Positions 22,655 through 33,842 of a DNA stretch of 64,000 nucleotides are shown piece by piece (positions within the stretch are counted from its first letter, which is position 1; the number at the start of each line of letters is the position of its first letter). The stretch covers positions 5,939,501 through 6,003,500 of the forward strand of contig NC_021658.1 of assembly GCF_000418325.1 (NCBI RefSeq), read 5' to 3'. The position numbers and the translations under genes were made by a program. The notes below the pieces were generated by a model. It made no database searches, was not told the origin of the DNA, and worked only from the letters and a program-made list of their open reading frames with translations. Source of the stretch: Sorangium cellulosum So0157-2 (GTDB lineage: Bacteria; Myxococcota_A; Polyangia; Polyangiales; Polyangiaceae).

Positions 22655-23419
22655 TCACCTCAGGCAGAGCTCCTCGACGAGGCGGCGCATCGCGGGGTTC
22701 ACGTCGAAGTGCCGCTCCACCCAGCGCAAGAGTGAAAGCGCCGATTCCGGCGTCCTCTCGTAGCCCTGCATGAACGAGGCGAAATCCGCCGTCATGTCCG
22801 GATACTGCTGCTCGATGCGCCGCTCGCGACCGAACGGATCGCGGTGCACCGGCTCGGGCGTCATGACGTGCGGGAGCAGATCCATCACCCGCTCGACCGC
22901 ATAGCCCTGCACGAACCGGTATGCCGAGAGCTTCTCCCCGCGTCGATACCGGCACAGGCCGACGTACAGGTTGGTCACCAGCTCGCCCACGCTCCACGCG
23001 ACCGACCTCTCCTGTCGATCTGCGGTTTCCTGGGCCGGGATCCGCAAAGACTCGTCGCAGTCCCTCGCCTTCCAGACGAATCGCCCCTCGGCGTAGCGCA
23101 CCTTGAGCAGCTCGTCCGGCTCGTACACCTCGAGCTCGCAGAAGATCCCGTCCTCGTAGAGCAGCTTGTAGCCGTGCGGCGTGTTCTGGAAGCACCACGC
23201 CACGGGATGGGCCGCGCTCATCCAGCGAAGATCGCCGAGGAACTCGGCCTTGTGGCCGGGGCGCACGACGGCGTAGAAGTCGAGGTCCGAGTACCTGTCG
23301 GCCCGCGCGGTCTCGACGCCCACCGAGCCCAGCCCGATCAACGCGAGCGCCTTGCCGCTGCTCTCCAGCGAGCGACCGATCGCGTCCAGCCGCTCGTGTA
23401 GCTGCTCCGGTCGATTCAT
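22655..23419 (-). CDS. Nucleotidyltransferase-fold protein (aminoglycoside adenylyltransferase-like)
   Basis: A 254-residue cytoplasmic protein. The polymerase-beta-type nucleotidyltransferase core is at the N-terminus: ALIGLGSVGVETARADRYSD, where Gly-Ser (31-32) is followed by the metal-binding pair in SDLDFYAVV (45-47). The C-terminal half is helical and contains YKLLYEDGIFCELEVY and CRYRRGEKLSAYRFVQGYA, as in the kanamycin/streptomycin adenylyltransferase-like group, where it binds the acceptor substrate. Whether it modifies an antibiotic or another molecule cannot be told. It lies downstream of the GMC oxidoreductase with about 120 bases between, in the same direction. Confidence 0.75.
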   Translation of the reverse strand: MNRPEQLHERLDAIGRSLESSGKALALIGLGSVGVETARADRYSDLDFYAVVRPGHKAEFLGDLRWMSAAHPVAWCFQNTPHGYKLLYEDGIFCELEVYEPDELLKVRYAEGRFVWKARDCDESLRIPAQETADRQERSVAWSVGELVTNLYVGLCRYRRGEKLSAYRFVQGYAVERVMDLLPHVMTPEPVHRDPFGRERRIEQQYPDMTADFASFMQGYERTPESALSLLRWVERHFDVNPAMRRLVEELCLR

Positions 23420-23539
23420 GACGTTCCTCTCGCGCTGCCGGCCGTGTCGTCTTTGCGTCGAATCTCTCTCCGCTCGCGAGGCAGATCCCTGGCAGCCGCC
23501 CCACGCGCCAGCGAGGGGGCCTCTCGCTCCAGCCGCCCG

Positions 23540-25108
23540 CTACACCGCGCCCTCGCGGAGCCACTCGCCGAAGCGCTCGCCGATCATCAGCGCGGTCAGG
23601 TTCGTGTTCACGCTCGGGATGGTCGGCATGATGCTCGCGTCCGCGACGATCAGGCCCTCGACGCCGCGCACGCGCCCGCGCCCGTCGACCGCCGCCGCCG
23701 CGTCCCCCTCGGGTCCCATCGGGACCGTCCCGCACGGGTGGTAACCGGAGCCGCAGCTCCGGGTGATCCACCGCTCCAGCGCCTCGCGCCGCATCAGCGT
23801 GCGCTCCGTGGGCCACAGGAAGAAGCCGAGATCGCGCATCGGCGCGGCGCGGGCGACCTCGTACGCGAGCACCAGCGCGTCGACCGCCCGCGCGCGATCG
23901 TCGCGGTCGACGAGCATGTTGGAGACGATGCGCGGCCGCGCGTGCGGGTCGGCGCTCAGGTACTCGATGCGGCCGGCGCCGCGCGGCTTGCCGATGCAGC
24001 ACGCGATGGCGAACGCCGGGATCGTGAGGCGCGGGTGCACCGGGAAGAAGGAGCCCGGCTGGAGCTGCATGTCGTTCGGGTACGGGCTGCCGCGCGACGT
24101 GTAGCGGAGCACCGTCTGCACGAGCGGCTGGCGCAGGACGTCGATGATCCCACGGCGGCGCGGCCACAGGCCGATGGCCGCCCCCGGATGGTCGAGCAGC
24201 CGCGCCCCCACGGCGGCCACGTCGGACACGGGCTCGACCCCGAGCCGCGCGAGCTGGTCGCGCGGCCCGATCCCGCTGCGCAGCAGGATCCCGGGCGTCG
24301 CGATCGCGCCCGCGCTCAGCACCACCTTCCGCGTCGCGACGACCTCGACGCGCCCGTCGGTCTCGACCTCGACCCCCTCGACCCGGCGATTCCGCAAAAG
24401 CACCCGCCGCACCGTCGTGCGCGGCCGGAGCCGCAGGTTCTCCCGCCGGCGCACCTCGGCGGTCAGGTAGCAGCGCGCCGCGCTCATGCGCTGGCCGTCG
24501 ATCTTGTTCATCGCGTGCGGCCCGACTCCATCGGGCGCCTGCGGATCGTTCGTGTCCGCGCACTCGCGGTAGCCGAGCGCCCTGCACCCGTCGACGAACG
24601 CCGCCTGCCACGGCACGAGCTCCTCGCGCCTCGCCCGGCGGATGGGCACCGGGCCGCCCTTGCCGTGCCACGGCTCGCCGAAGTCGCGGTCGTCCTCGAG
24701 GCGCTTGAAATAGGGCAGGCAGGCGTCGAAGCCCCACTCGGGCAGGCCGAGCGCGGCCCACTCGTCGTAGTCGTACGGCATGCCGCGGATCGCGATGCAC
24801 GTGTTCACGGCCGACGAGCCGCCGACCACCTTGCCGCGCGGGAACAGGAACATGATCTGCCCCGGCGTCGGCCGGTGGCGGTAGCCCCAGTCGTGCGCGA
24901 GCCACGAGTTGCGCGTGCCGTCCCGCAGGTCGGCGGGCAGGCGCGCCTGGTCCGGGTAGTCCGGGCCCGCCTCGAGCAGCAGCACCTCGCGATCGGCGCG
25001 CTCCGTGACGCGCGCCGCGATCACCGCGCCGGCCGAGCCGGCCCCGACCACGACGAGCTCGGCGGCCCCGCCCGGGCGGGGAGAAGAGGACGGAGACGAT
25101 CGAAACAC
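23540..25108 (-). CDS. GMC-family FAD-dependent oxidoreductase (choline dehydrogenase-like)
   Basis: About 522 residues from a proposed GTG at 25108; the exact start is uncertain. The FAD-binding Rossmann motif ELVVVGAGSAGAVIAARV lies at about 17-34. The GMC signature GKVVGGSSAVNTCIAIRG follows at about 90, and the second signature around SAGAIATPGILLRSGIG is clear. Near the C-terminus are the active-site His in SGYHPCGTVPMG and the closing ADASIMPTIPSVNTN. The family oxidises alcohols, choline, glucose, cholesterol and similar compounds with FAD. The substrate here is unknown. It is transcribed divergently from a small conserved gene at 25256, so the 147 bases between may hold a shared regulatory site. 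Confidence 0.9.
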   Translation of the reverse strand: MFRSSPSSSPRPGGAAELVVVGAGSAGAVIAARVTERADREVLLLEAGPDYPDQARLPADLRDGTRNSWLAHDWGYRHRPTPGQIMFLFPRGKVVGGSSAVNTCIAIRGMPYDYDEWAALGLPEWGFDACLPYFKRLEDDRDFGEPWHGKGGPVPIRRARREELVPWQAAFVDGCRALGYRECADTNDPQAPDGVGPHAMNKIDGQRMSAARCYLTAEVRRRENLRLRPRTTVRRVLLRNRRVEGVEVETDGRVEVVATRKVVLSAGAIATPGILLRSGIGPRDQLARLGVEPVSDVAAVGARLLDHPGAAIGLWPRRRGIIDVLRQPLVQTVLRYTSRGSPYPNDMQLQPGSFFPVHPRLTIPAFAIACCIGKPRGAGRIEYLSADPHARPRIVSNMLVDRDDRARAVDALVLAYEVARAAPMRDLGFFLWPTERTLMRREALERWITRSCGSGYHPCGTVPMGPEGDAAAAVDGRGRVRGVEGLIVADASIMPTIPSVNTNLTALMIGERFGEWLREGAV

Positions 25109-25255
25109 CTTGGAAACTCGACCTACACGGGATCGCTCCGCCAGGCAACGTGCCCTCGAAACTGGCCGCGCCGTATCACTCCCGTGCAGCCGAATCGCAC
25201 GCCACGCGGCGCGCCGAGGGGCGCGCTCGCCCGGCGGCTCGCCCGGGAGGTTACG

Positions 25256-25600
25256 TTGGAAACACCGAGGTTCATCCAGGGGGTGTACGCGTTCGAGGGG
25301 CAGGGGCTGGAGCGGCCGGTCCCCCTCCGTCCGGTGATCGGGTACACGGTCCCGCGGGACAAGCGCGCGCAGCTCATCTACCTGCGCGCCGGCAACGCCA
25401 CGTCCGAGCTCATCTACCTCTTGCTCACGCGCGACGGCCAGCCGATGCGCTACTTCCCGATCGGCGCCAAGGCGGCGATCCACGTGCCGCTCGTCATCGT
25501 CGAGGACATCCCCCCGGAGAGCATGCTGGAGCTGTCCGTGGGCGCGCCCGAGGGCGTGCGCGGCCTCGCGACGATCGACATCGGCCTGGCGGAGATCTGA
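25256..25600 (+). CDS. Small conserved hypothetical protein
   Basis: About 114 residues. A TTG at 25256, five bases after a clean GGGAGG, is the best start (LETPRFIQGVYAFEGQG). The protein is a compact mixed alpha/beta sequence: YTVPRDKRAQLIYLRAGNAT, SELIYLLLTRDGQPMRYFPI, GAKAAIHVPLVIVEDIPP and LATIDIGLAEI. It has no signal peptide and no cysteines. The regular hydrophobic pattern suggests a beta-sandwich, perhaps a ligand-binding or accessory subunit. I do not recognise the family. Its divergent arrangement with the GMC oxidoreductase hints at a functional link. Confidence 0.7.
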   Translation: METPRFIQGVYAFEGQGLERPVPLRPVIGYTVPRDKRAQLIYLRAGNATSELIYLLLTRDGQPMRYFPIGAKAAIHVPLVIVEDIPPESMLELSVGAPEGVRGLATIDIGLAEI

Positions 25601-25720
25601 GCCACGGGGTCCGGCGACGGCGCCGCCGCCAGCGTGGCCGGGCGCTTTGCGGCGCCCCTTCGTCGCGCGTCCGGGGCTACGCTACCGGAGCGCGCCGCTC
25701 GCGGCGCCGCCCCTCTCGCC

Positions 25721-27574
<1,854 letters not shown>

Positions 27575-27676
27575 TCGCGTCGCGCGCGACGAACTCGGAG
27601 CGCCCGCACGAAGCGAGAGCACGATGTCGCGCTGGCGGTTGCGGCGAGGCGAGATCCATAATCTCCTCGTAGGATC

Positions 27677-28465
27677 ATGGCCTCCTTGCCCGCGCCGAAC
27701 ACCCTGCTCCGCGATCTCGCGCTGCCCGCGCTCAGCCCGTTGGCGGACGAGCAGCTCAGGCGCCTCTGCGCGTTCCTTTACGTCGTGGGTCTCCCGGAGG
27801 TCCAGACGCGCGCGCTCCTCGCGGGGTACACGCCGGAGATGCATGCCGACGGCGTCTATCGCGCGAGCCTCGTCGGGGGGGAGCGCTCGTTCGGGGAGTG
27901 GCGTCGATGGCGGTCGTTGCGGCCCCCGCGCGACCCCGACCTGCCCGACCTCGTGGCGGAGCTCGATCGGTTCGTGAGCCGGTGGCGACCTCGGGCGCTC
28001 TCGGCCGCCGCCGAGGTGGCTGACGCCGACGACCGCGACGAGCTCGAGGACTACCTCGGCGCATCCTTCGAGCGGCCGAGCCGGACGTGGCGCGCCAAGG
28101 CCTTCGTCCAGGGCATCGAGCACCTCGCCCAGGTACCGGTCCCCTCGTATCGGGCCACGTGGGCTGCCCTCGTCGCGGAGGGCATCCAGACCGAGCTCGC
28201 GCGATTCCACGAGGTCCTCAAGACGGTGCAGGACTTCATCGCCACGACGCCCCTCGATGCCGACGAGATCGCCGACATCCAGGCGGCGCGCGAAGAGGGC
28301 GCCGCCTCCATCGACGCGTGGCTGACAGCGCGGCGGCGCCAGCTCGCGGGGCACTTCAGCGAGGAGACGCTGAATCTCCTCGCGCTGGGCGAGGCCGTGC
28401 CTCCGCCGTTGCCCGACGTGCCCCTTTCCTTGCTCGCCCGCTTCCGGCCGGCGGCGCGCGCTTAG
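27677..28465 (+). CDS. Hypothetical protein, helical
   Basis: 262 residues starting at ATG 27677, about 100 bases after the kinase gene, so possibly co-transcribed. It is mostly alpha-helical and acidic, with no signal peptide or membrane segment. Recognisable stretches are LADEQLRRLCAFLYVVGLPE and RALLAGYTPEMHADGVYRAS near the start, VADADDRDELEDYLGASFE in the middle and EETLNLLALGEAVPPPLPDV at the end. I do not recognise a family. Good codon bias and a coherent sequence support a real gene. Confidence 0.65.
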   Translation: MASLPAPNTLLRDLALPALSPLADEQLRRLCAFLYVVGLPEVQTRALLAGYTPEMHADGVYRASLVGGERSFGEWRRWRSLRPPRDPDLPDLVAELDRFVSRWRPRALSAAAEVADADDRDELEDYLGASFERPSRTWRAKAFVQGIEHLAQVPVPSYRATWAALVAEGIQTELARFHEVLKTVQDFIATTPLDADEIADIQAAREEGAASIDAWLTARRRQLAGHFSEETLNLLALGEAVPPPLPDVPLSLLARFRPAARA

Positions 28466-29182
28466 GGCAATCACGCCGGCGCACCTCGGCGGTTGTTGAC
28501 GCTCCCGGTAAATTATGGGTTGGGGCCGCTTTTCGCTCACGCAGGATGATGGCTCGCCCACGCGCGCGATGGCCATCGCCCGCCCATCCGGTGCCCGGAG
28601 CCCGCGCCGGAGGCTCCGTCCGCCCATCGCCCGCGCGACGTCGCCGCCGGGGCGCGCAGGGCACGTCAAGGGCGGCGCAGCCGCCGAGCCCGGCGAGGGA
28701 ACCCTTGACGCGTCCGAGCACCCCGGCGCGCTCATGACGCGATGGGCCGACCATGACGCCCGTGACCGGGGCCCGCTCACCGTCGCGATGGCCGTCAGCC
28801 AGCCCGAGCGAGAGAACATCAACCAGCTTGATTCTCAACACGAGGATACAGGAGAGACGGTCGTCCTACGATAAATCCGTGCACATGGCCGCGGCCAGAC
28901 GTCGCGAGCAAGCGCGTCGCGCTCCCCGCGGCACGCGCGCGATGTTCGGGACGTCGCGAGCAAGCGATGACGCGCGCGGCCGATCGCGGACATTCTCGCT
29001 TCGCTTTCAGGGGATCGACGGGGGGCCAATCGGTGCGCGCGGTCCACGCCGCGAACGCTCGTTGGCAGCGCGCCCATTCCCTGGCGCGCAGCCACCCCTC
29101 GGACGTCTGGGCCTACGCGGTCATGAAGCGGCTTCGGGCCGAGCGGCGCGGCACGCTCGCGGACCGCCGGCGATGCGAGACA
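28466..29182. other. Long intergenic region, no supported gene
   Basis: Frames here look like non-coding translations. It contains a 17-bp exact direct repeat (28898-28914 and 28950-28966, GACGTCGCGAGCAAGCG) and a locally lower-GC segment at 28805-28880. It lies between convergent genes. Confidence 0.5.
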
Positions 29183-29831
29183 TCACAGCGCGGCGAGCGC
29201 GCGCTCGATCTGCTCCGCGAGCGCGGCGCTGGAGGCGACGCGCCGCTGCCACACGCGCTTGAGCCGCATGCCGAGCGAGGCGTCGAGCCCCTGGTCGGCG
29301 ATCTCCAGCGTGAGCGTGCCGCGCCGCTCGGCGCCGAGGAGGCGAGCGTACGCTGCGACGCCGAACCGGTCCGGGTGGCGCCGCTCCCAGGCGTCGACGT
29401 AGGCGTCGTCGAAGCGCTCGCGCAGGGCGCGCTCGCCGCGCTTCAGCTCGCGCTCCAGGGCGTCGCGAAAGCGCCGCTCGGCCTTCCGCCAGGTGGGCTC
29501 GTCGAGGTCGTGCGCGGAGAGCACCTTGCTGCGCACCGCGCCCTTCTCGGCGAGCTCCGAGGCGACGGCGGCGTAGCGCTCGATCGGGACCGGCTCCTCC
29601 GGGGGCGCCGCGGGCGCTGTCGCGGCTGGCGACGAGGGCGCTGGAGCGAGCGGTGACGGCGCTGCGGCGGGCGGCGCTGGCACCGAGGCGCGCGGCATGG
29701 GCGCCACGGCCGGCATCGACGGCGCCGCGGCGCTCTCCGGCGCGCGCGCCTCGTCGACCGCCAGCGTGCCGCCCGCGCCCGCGGCGGGCCGGCGCGGAGT
29801 CCAGCGGGAGTGTCGCGTTCTGCTCGCTCAT
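29183..29831 (-). CDS. Hypothetical helical protein, possibly DUF2169/T6SS-associated; apparent frameshift near 29790
   Basis: The ATG at 29831 has a GGAG site nine bases upstream and begins MSEQNATLPLDSAPA. Coherent sequence then continues one frame away as GTLAVDEARAPES and a Pro/Ala linker. The C-terminal domain (about 100 residues) reads PIERYAAVASELAEKG, RSKVLSAHDLDEPTWRKAER and DAWERRHPDRFGVAAYARLL. The stop at 29183 is in that second frame; a single missing base in a GC run explains the break. Helical units of the form '..ERYA.l.AELa...VL..h.LDE..W' often occur beside DUF2169 and type VI secretion genes, and such a gene lies at 32171. That link is inference. Confidence 0.55.
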
Positions 29832-30071
29832 GTCACGAGTCTCCAGGATCCCTGTCGGCTCGCGGCAGATCAACGAGAAACCGCTTCGTGCGAGCAGCCC
29901 GACATGTCGCAGATCACGGAAGGGGAGCTTCGAGGCGAAGCGGCGGGGGCTGCACGCCAACTCGCCGCCCGTCACCCGTCATGCGGCCACCCGACGGCGT
30001 TTTTTGCAGGGTGATGAGGCCCACCCCAACCGCGCCGCCCTACGATCGTCGCCCCGGTCGCCGCATCGGGG

Positions 30072-31607
30072 TCACTCCGTCGCGACATAGACATTCTGGT
30101 ATTCCAGGGTCAGTCCGAGAGGCCGCATGTCCTCGCCGGCCAGCGGGACCAGCCTTACGAGGATCGCTCCCACGCCGGGGACGACCTGCTCCGTCTCCGC
30201 GCTCAGCTCGAACGCCACATCCTGGCGCGTGACATCGGCGTGCCCGCTCCCGTGATGGGGGATGACCGTGAAGGCTCCGACGTAATTCGGGCCGCTCGGG
30301 GGCGTTCGCTCGTCCGCGTCAGGGAGATTGACGAAGACGCGGACGGTCGTGGAGCCGCCGGGCGGCAAGGCTACGCCGTCGATGTGGAGCCGTCGCACCG
30401 TCGGCTCCAGCGACGGCGGTGCGGCCCCGAAGAGCGCGAGCTCTGCGGAGACGAGGACGGGCGCGGACACCGTCTGCGGCTCGGACGTCAGGAGCTGCGC
30501 GGCCCCCGGCGCCTGCGCGACGGATTTCGACGGCGCGGGCGTCACAGCCCCGGTCAGAGGATGTGACGCCGCGATACCGTGGTCCATACGGCCCACGAGC
30601 GACGGACGGCGATACTCGTAACGCAGCGATCCCGCGTTATTCAGGATCTGATCCGTCGAGATGGAGACCCACCGCTTGTTCTCGTCGTAGAACGTCCAGG
30701 TGCGCTGCCTGAACTCGGCGTCGGCCGGAAGCCGCTGCTCGCCGCCCAGGCTGCGCCAGACATCCCAGAGCCGATCCACGTTGGCGTGATGGGCGAAGAA
30801 GATCGGGTCCTGCCCCGCGGTGGAGAAGATGCCCATGTCCTGCACGCCGCAGTTCGCCCGGCCCCCCGGGTCGGTGATCCACTGGTGGACTCGGTTGTGG
30901 GTACCGAACTCAAGCGCGCCCGGCCGGCGCGAGCCGGCAGGCCCGCCCATGAAGCTGGCCCAATCTCTCAGGCTCAACAATCTCTTCATCTCCTCGGCGC
31001 TGGTGGCCGATGCGGGCATCGCCTGCCACGCGACGACACCACGATACGGATCGAACAGCGAGTTGCTCCCGTCGCCCGGAATGACGTACGGCGGAGGCAT
31101 GACGTTGCGTCCTCTCGTGTCCCAGTCCCAGTACGGGAGGGCGAGGTCCGGATCGCCGACCAGCTTTCCCAGGATCTTCTCGAAGAAATAAAGATAGGCG
31201 CGATGCCACGGGAGGAACCAGTAGTTGCCGTGGATATTCTCGACGGAAGCCCCGCCTCCGCCGCAGTTCCAGCAGTGGACGTTCGCCTGCTGCAGCCAGC
31301 CCCGCGGGTCCGCTGGATCGGTCACGGAGAGCTTGCGGAGCGCGGCGAAGGCTTGCCTGAGCTTGTCCACCTCGATCGGCGTCAGCTCGAACGCGCTCTT
31401 TCGGACGCGCGTGCCGCCGCCGATGTCTCCCTGAAATGGCATCGGCGGCCCGGGCGGCGCTGGTGGCTCACAGCTCTCTGGCTCATTGGAAGGCCTGGGA
31501 CACTGGGCATACGATGACGACGGCATGAGGGTCAGCAACGTCAAGGACACGAGAGATCCCGTCCAGAGTCGACCGCTCACGGCTGCGACAGACATGCTTG
31601 TGTTCAT
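30072..31607 (-). CDS. Secreted tyrosinase/polyphenol oxidase (type 3 copper enzyme)
   Basis: 511 residues. The ATG at 31607 follows an ideal AAGGAGG by about five bases. A signal peptide (GSLVSLTLLTLMPSSSYAQC) directs export. The copper-A site uses His111 in NVHCWNCGG (a following Cys may form the thioether bond seen in plant enzymes), a His in NIHGNYWF and the His of FLPWHRAYLYFFE. Copper B uses HNRVHQWI and FAHHANVDRLWDVW. A PPO1_DWL-like region (WTFYDENKRWVSIS) and a long C-terminal beta domain (about 370-511) follow, as in plant catechol oxidases. It should oxidise phenols to quinones in the periplasm or outside. No caddie gene is seen. Confidence 0.92.
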   Translation of the reverse strand: MNTSMSVAAVSGRLWTGSLVSLTLLTLMPSSSYAQCPRPSNEPESCEPPAPPGPPMPFQGDIGGGTRVRKSAFELTPIEVDKLRQAFAALRKLSVTDPADPRGWLQQANVHCWNCGGGGASVENIHGNYWFLPWHRAYLYFFEKILGKLVGDPDLALPYWDWDTRGRNVMPPPYVIPGDGSNSLFDPYRGVVAWQAMPASATSAEEMKRLLSLRDWASFMGGPAGSRRPGALEFGTHNRVHQWITDPGGRANCGVQDMGIFSTAGQDPIFFAHHANVDRLWDVWRSLGGEQRLPADAEFRQRTWTFYDENKRWVSISTDQILNNAGSLRYEYRRPSLVGRMDHGIAASHPLTGAVTPAPSKSVAQAPGAAQLLTSEPQTVSAPVLVSAELALFGAAPPSLEPTVRRLHIDGVALPPGGSTTVRVFVNLPDADERTPPSGPNYVGAFTVIPHHGSGHADVTRQDVAFELSAETEQVVPGVGAILVRLVPLAGEDMRPLGLTLEYQNVYVATE

Positions 31608-31938
31608 ACTGGCCTCCTTGCTTCGCGCAGACGGCATCCCGCCGTGACCGTCCGGCACACGTCGTCGTGGAGCGCCATGTGCGGCGCCCTGCCCCCTGTT
31701 GCTACATCATAACATGAGGTGCGCAACGCGCAGCGCCGGCGACGAACGCCGGATCGTCTGGAGCGTCTACGACGTCCGGTGCTGCATGAGCGCCGCCGAG
31801 CAGCGGTGTTGTCGACGAACATGGCCCCGAGGAGCCGCCCGTCGCTGCTCGGCCGTCGGTCCTCGGACGGTGCGCTCCGCACGCGCGTGCCTCGTGGCGC
31901 AGGCGACGGAAAGGTCGCCCGCCGGGTACGATGGCGCC
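31608..31938. other. Divergent intergenic region containing a gene relic
   Basis: It separates the tyrosinase gene from the plus-strand 31939 gene. Apart from the nitrate-reductase-partner relic at 31781-31845, no gene is supported. An AT-richer patch at 31702-31725 may be promoter DNA. Confidence 0.5.
31781..31845 (-). pseudogene. Relic of an FAD oxidoreductase gene (match to 36020-36085)
   Basis: These 65 bases match 36020-36085 inside the nitrate-reductase electron-transfer gene with only a few substitutions and one base missing. On the minus strand they still read DGRLLGAMFVDNTAA, compared with DGRLLGAMFVGNTAA in the intact gene. No other part of the gene is recognisable around it. Confidence 0.7.
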
Positions 31939-32157
31939 ATGCCCCGGCCGCCCGACGCCTTCGATCTGCTGCCGGAGGAGCAGCGCCACGAGCTCATGAA
32001 GGACACGGTCACCGCGATCTTCGGCCCTGCGCTGGGCCAGGCCTTCTGGGAGCAGATGGAGCCGCTGCTCACCGACACGCGGCGCCAGCCGGGCGACGCC
32101 GAGGCGCCGGAGAAGAACACCTGGCGAGGCCGGTGGCGCATCTACGAGGCCGAGTGA
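31939..32157 (+). CDS. Small hypothetical protein upstream of DUF2169 gene
   Basis: 72 residues from ATG 31939. The sequence is soluble and helical: FDLLPEEQRHELMKDTVTAI then GPALGQAFWEQMEPLLTD, ending TWRGRWRIYEAE. No signal peptide is present. It ends 13 bases before the GTG of the DUF2169-type gene, so the two are almost certainly co-transcribed. Small proteins in this position often accompany DUF2169/type VI secretion genes. The function is unknown; confidence is moderate because of the short length. Confidence 0.55.
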   Translation: MPRPPDAFDLLPEEQRHELMKDTVTAIFGPALGQAFWEQMEPLLTDTRRQPGDAEAPEKNTWRGRWRIYEAE

Positions 32158-32170
32158 TCCGGAGGCGCCC

Positions 32171-33815
32171 GTGATCGACGACCCGACGCCGCCCGCCGCG
32201 CCCGCGCCGGCGCAGCGACCGCGCCGCACGACCGAGCTCTTGCTCCAGGGCGAGCCCGACGGGCGCCCGTGGATCGCCTGGGTGATGAAGCGCACCTACC
32301 GCATCCACAACGGGCGCTGCGAGCTCGACGCCCCGGGACGGCAGGAGGTCCTGCACGACGACGAGATCCCGCACAACGACAAGCGCAAGCCGCCGCGGGT
32401 CTCCCCGCCGATCGCCGTCGACGATCTGCTCCCGTTCCGGCGGGCGACCGACGTCGTCGTGCAGGCGTTCGCCCACGCTTACGACGCGGGGACCCGCAAG
32501 CTCACCGCCAGCGTGCAGTTCGGCAAGCACCAGCGCGAGATCGTGGTCCACGGCGATCGCCTCGGAGAGCTCGATCGCGCCGGCCGGCCTCGCTTCTCCG
32601 AGGCGGCCCCGATCGAGGTGGTCCCGGTCCGCTCGACTACGCCTATGGGGGCGTCGACCTCACGGCGCTCGGGCGCAACGGCGATATCCTCGGCCAGCTC
32701 GTCCAGGATGCCCGGCGGGGGATGAGCGCGCTCGCCGACACGCCGTATCACTATCCCAGGAACCCCTGCGGCTACGGCTACCTGATGGATCTCGACGCCG
32801 AGAGCTTCACGGGGCTGCCGATCCCGAACCTCGAGGTCCCGTTCGACCCCTTGACGCCCCAGCGCCTCGCCGTGGGCACGCCGTACCGATGGATCCACGC
32901 CCCGCTCCCGGCGGGGTGGGATTTCCAGTCGATGGCCTTCGAGCTGCGGAATCTGCACCCGAACCGGCAGGTCTACTCGTTTCATCTGCCCGGCGAGGCG
33001 CCGCGGGCGCACCTGGAGCTCGATCCGGGCCGGCTGACCGAGGTGGAGACGCACCTCTGCTCCGTGGTCGTGCGCCCCGTGCCGGGCGAGGTCGTCGTGG
33101 TCTGGAGCGCCCGGGCCCCCGTGCCGCGGACGAGGTGGTGTCCAAGGTGGGCAAGCAGGCCGCGGAGGGCTTCTCGGACGCGCTCGGCCGGCTGCGCTCC
33201 CAGAGCGACGAGCTGCTCGAGGAGCTCGCGGAGGCCGCCGACGGCAGCCTGTGGAGGTCGTTCAAGCAGGGCGCCGCGGAGCTCGGGGAGGGCGCCGCCG
33301 ACCAGATGAAGCGCTTCGGGAAGAGCGTCAAGGCCGCGGCGATCTCGGCGAAGGACACGATCATCGCCATCAAGACGTGGAAGAAGGTGACCGAGCAGAG
33401 CCTCCTCCAGTCGAGGAAGGTCAGCAGCATCCTCGAGTACACCGCCCTGGCGAACGGGTTCAAAACCACAAAGAAGGTCGGCGGGAAGGCCTACGGCTCC
33501 ATCGACGCGCAGTACCACGACCTCGGGGACCTCGACGCGGGCTCGGACGGCTACAGCTTCGGCCCGTTCGCGCTCGGAGACCGGGACAGCGTCTACGACC
33601 GCATTGCGGGGGAGGACGACGACGATGTCGAGATCGACCGGACCTCGGGCAAGGGCCGGTTCACCTGGAGGGCAGAGGCGTCCGCGAGCGCGAAGACGCG
33701 CGGGAGCGGGCGCTTCGCCTGGGCCGAGCGGGCCAACGAGGGGAGCGGCGGGAGCGCGGGGGTCGACGAACGCTTCGCGTGGCTCACGCGCGAGCCCGGC
33801 GCGGCCGCAGGCTAG
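32171..33815 (+). pseudogene. DUF2169-domain protein (type VI secretion associated family) with two apparent frameshifts
   Basis: A GTG five bases after GGAGG starts MIDDPTPPAAPAPAQ. The DUF2169 domain follows: TTELLLQGEPDGRPWIAWVM, KRTYRIHNGRCELD and VVVQAFAHAYDAGTRKLTA. Near 32630 the coherent frame shifts back by one base and continues LDYAYGGVDLTALGRN, YPRNPCGYGYLM and WIHAPLPAGWDFQSMAFELR. Near 33120 a second one-base loss leads into DEVVSKVGKQAAEGFSDALG and an acidic tail with three FTW/FAW units (GRFTW, GRFAW, ERFAW), ending at 33815. Adding one base at each site gives a full protein of about 548 residues. DUF2169 proteins usually load effectors or spike parts of type VI systems, but no VgrG or PAAR gene is in this window. 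Confidence 0.7.
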
Positions 33816-33842
33816 CTGGACCGTTCGCTGGCAACGCTCCAT

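Noticed and set aside
21261..22763. Long plus-strand frames through the 39-bp repeat array encoding Ala/Arg- or Pro/Ser-rich repeats
   Set aside because: The 39-base unit has no stop in several frames, so long open frames arise automatically. The minus-strand frame alone has a lipoprotein signal and a catalytic domain.
28515..28874. Possible short gene MGWGRFSLTQDDGS
   Set aside because: Composition is that of non-coding frames and no ribosome site precedes it; no recognisable domain.
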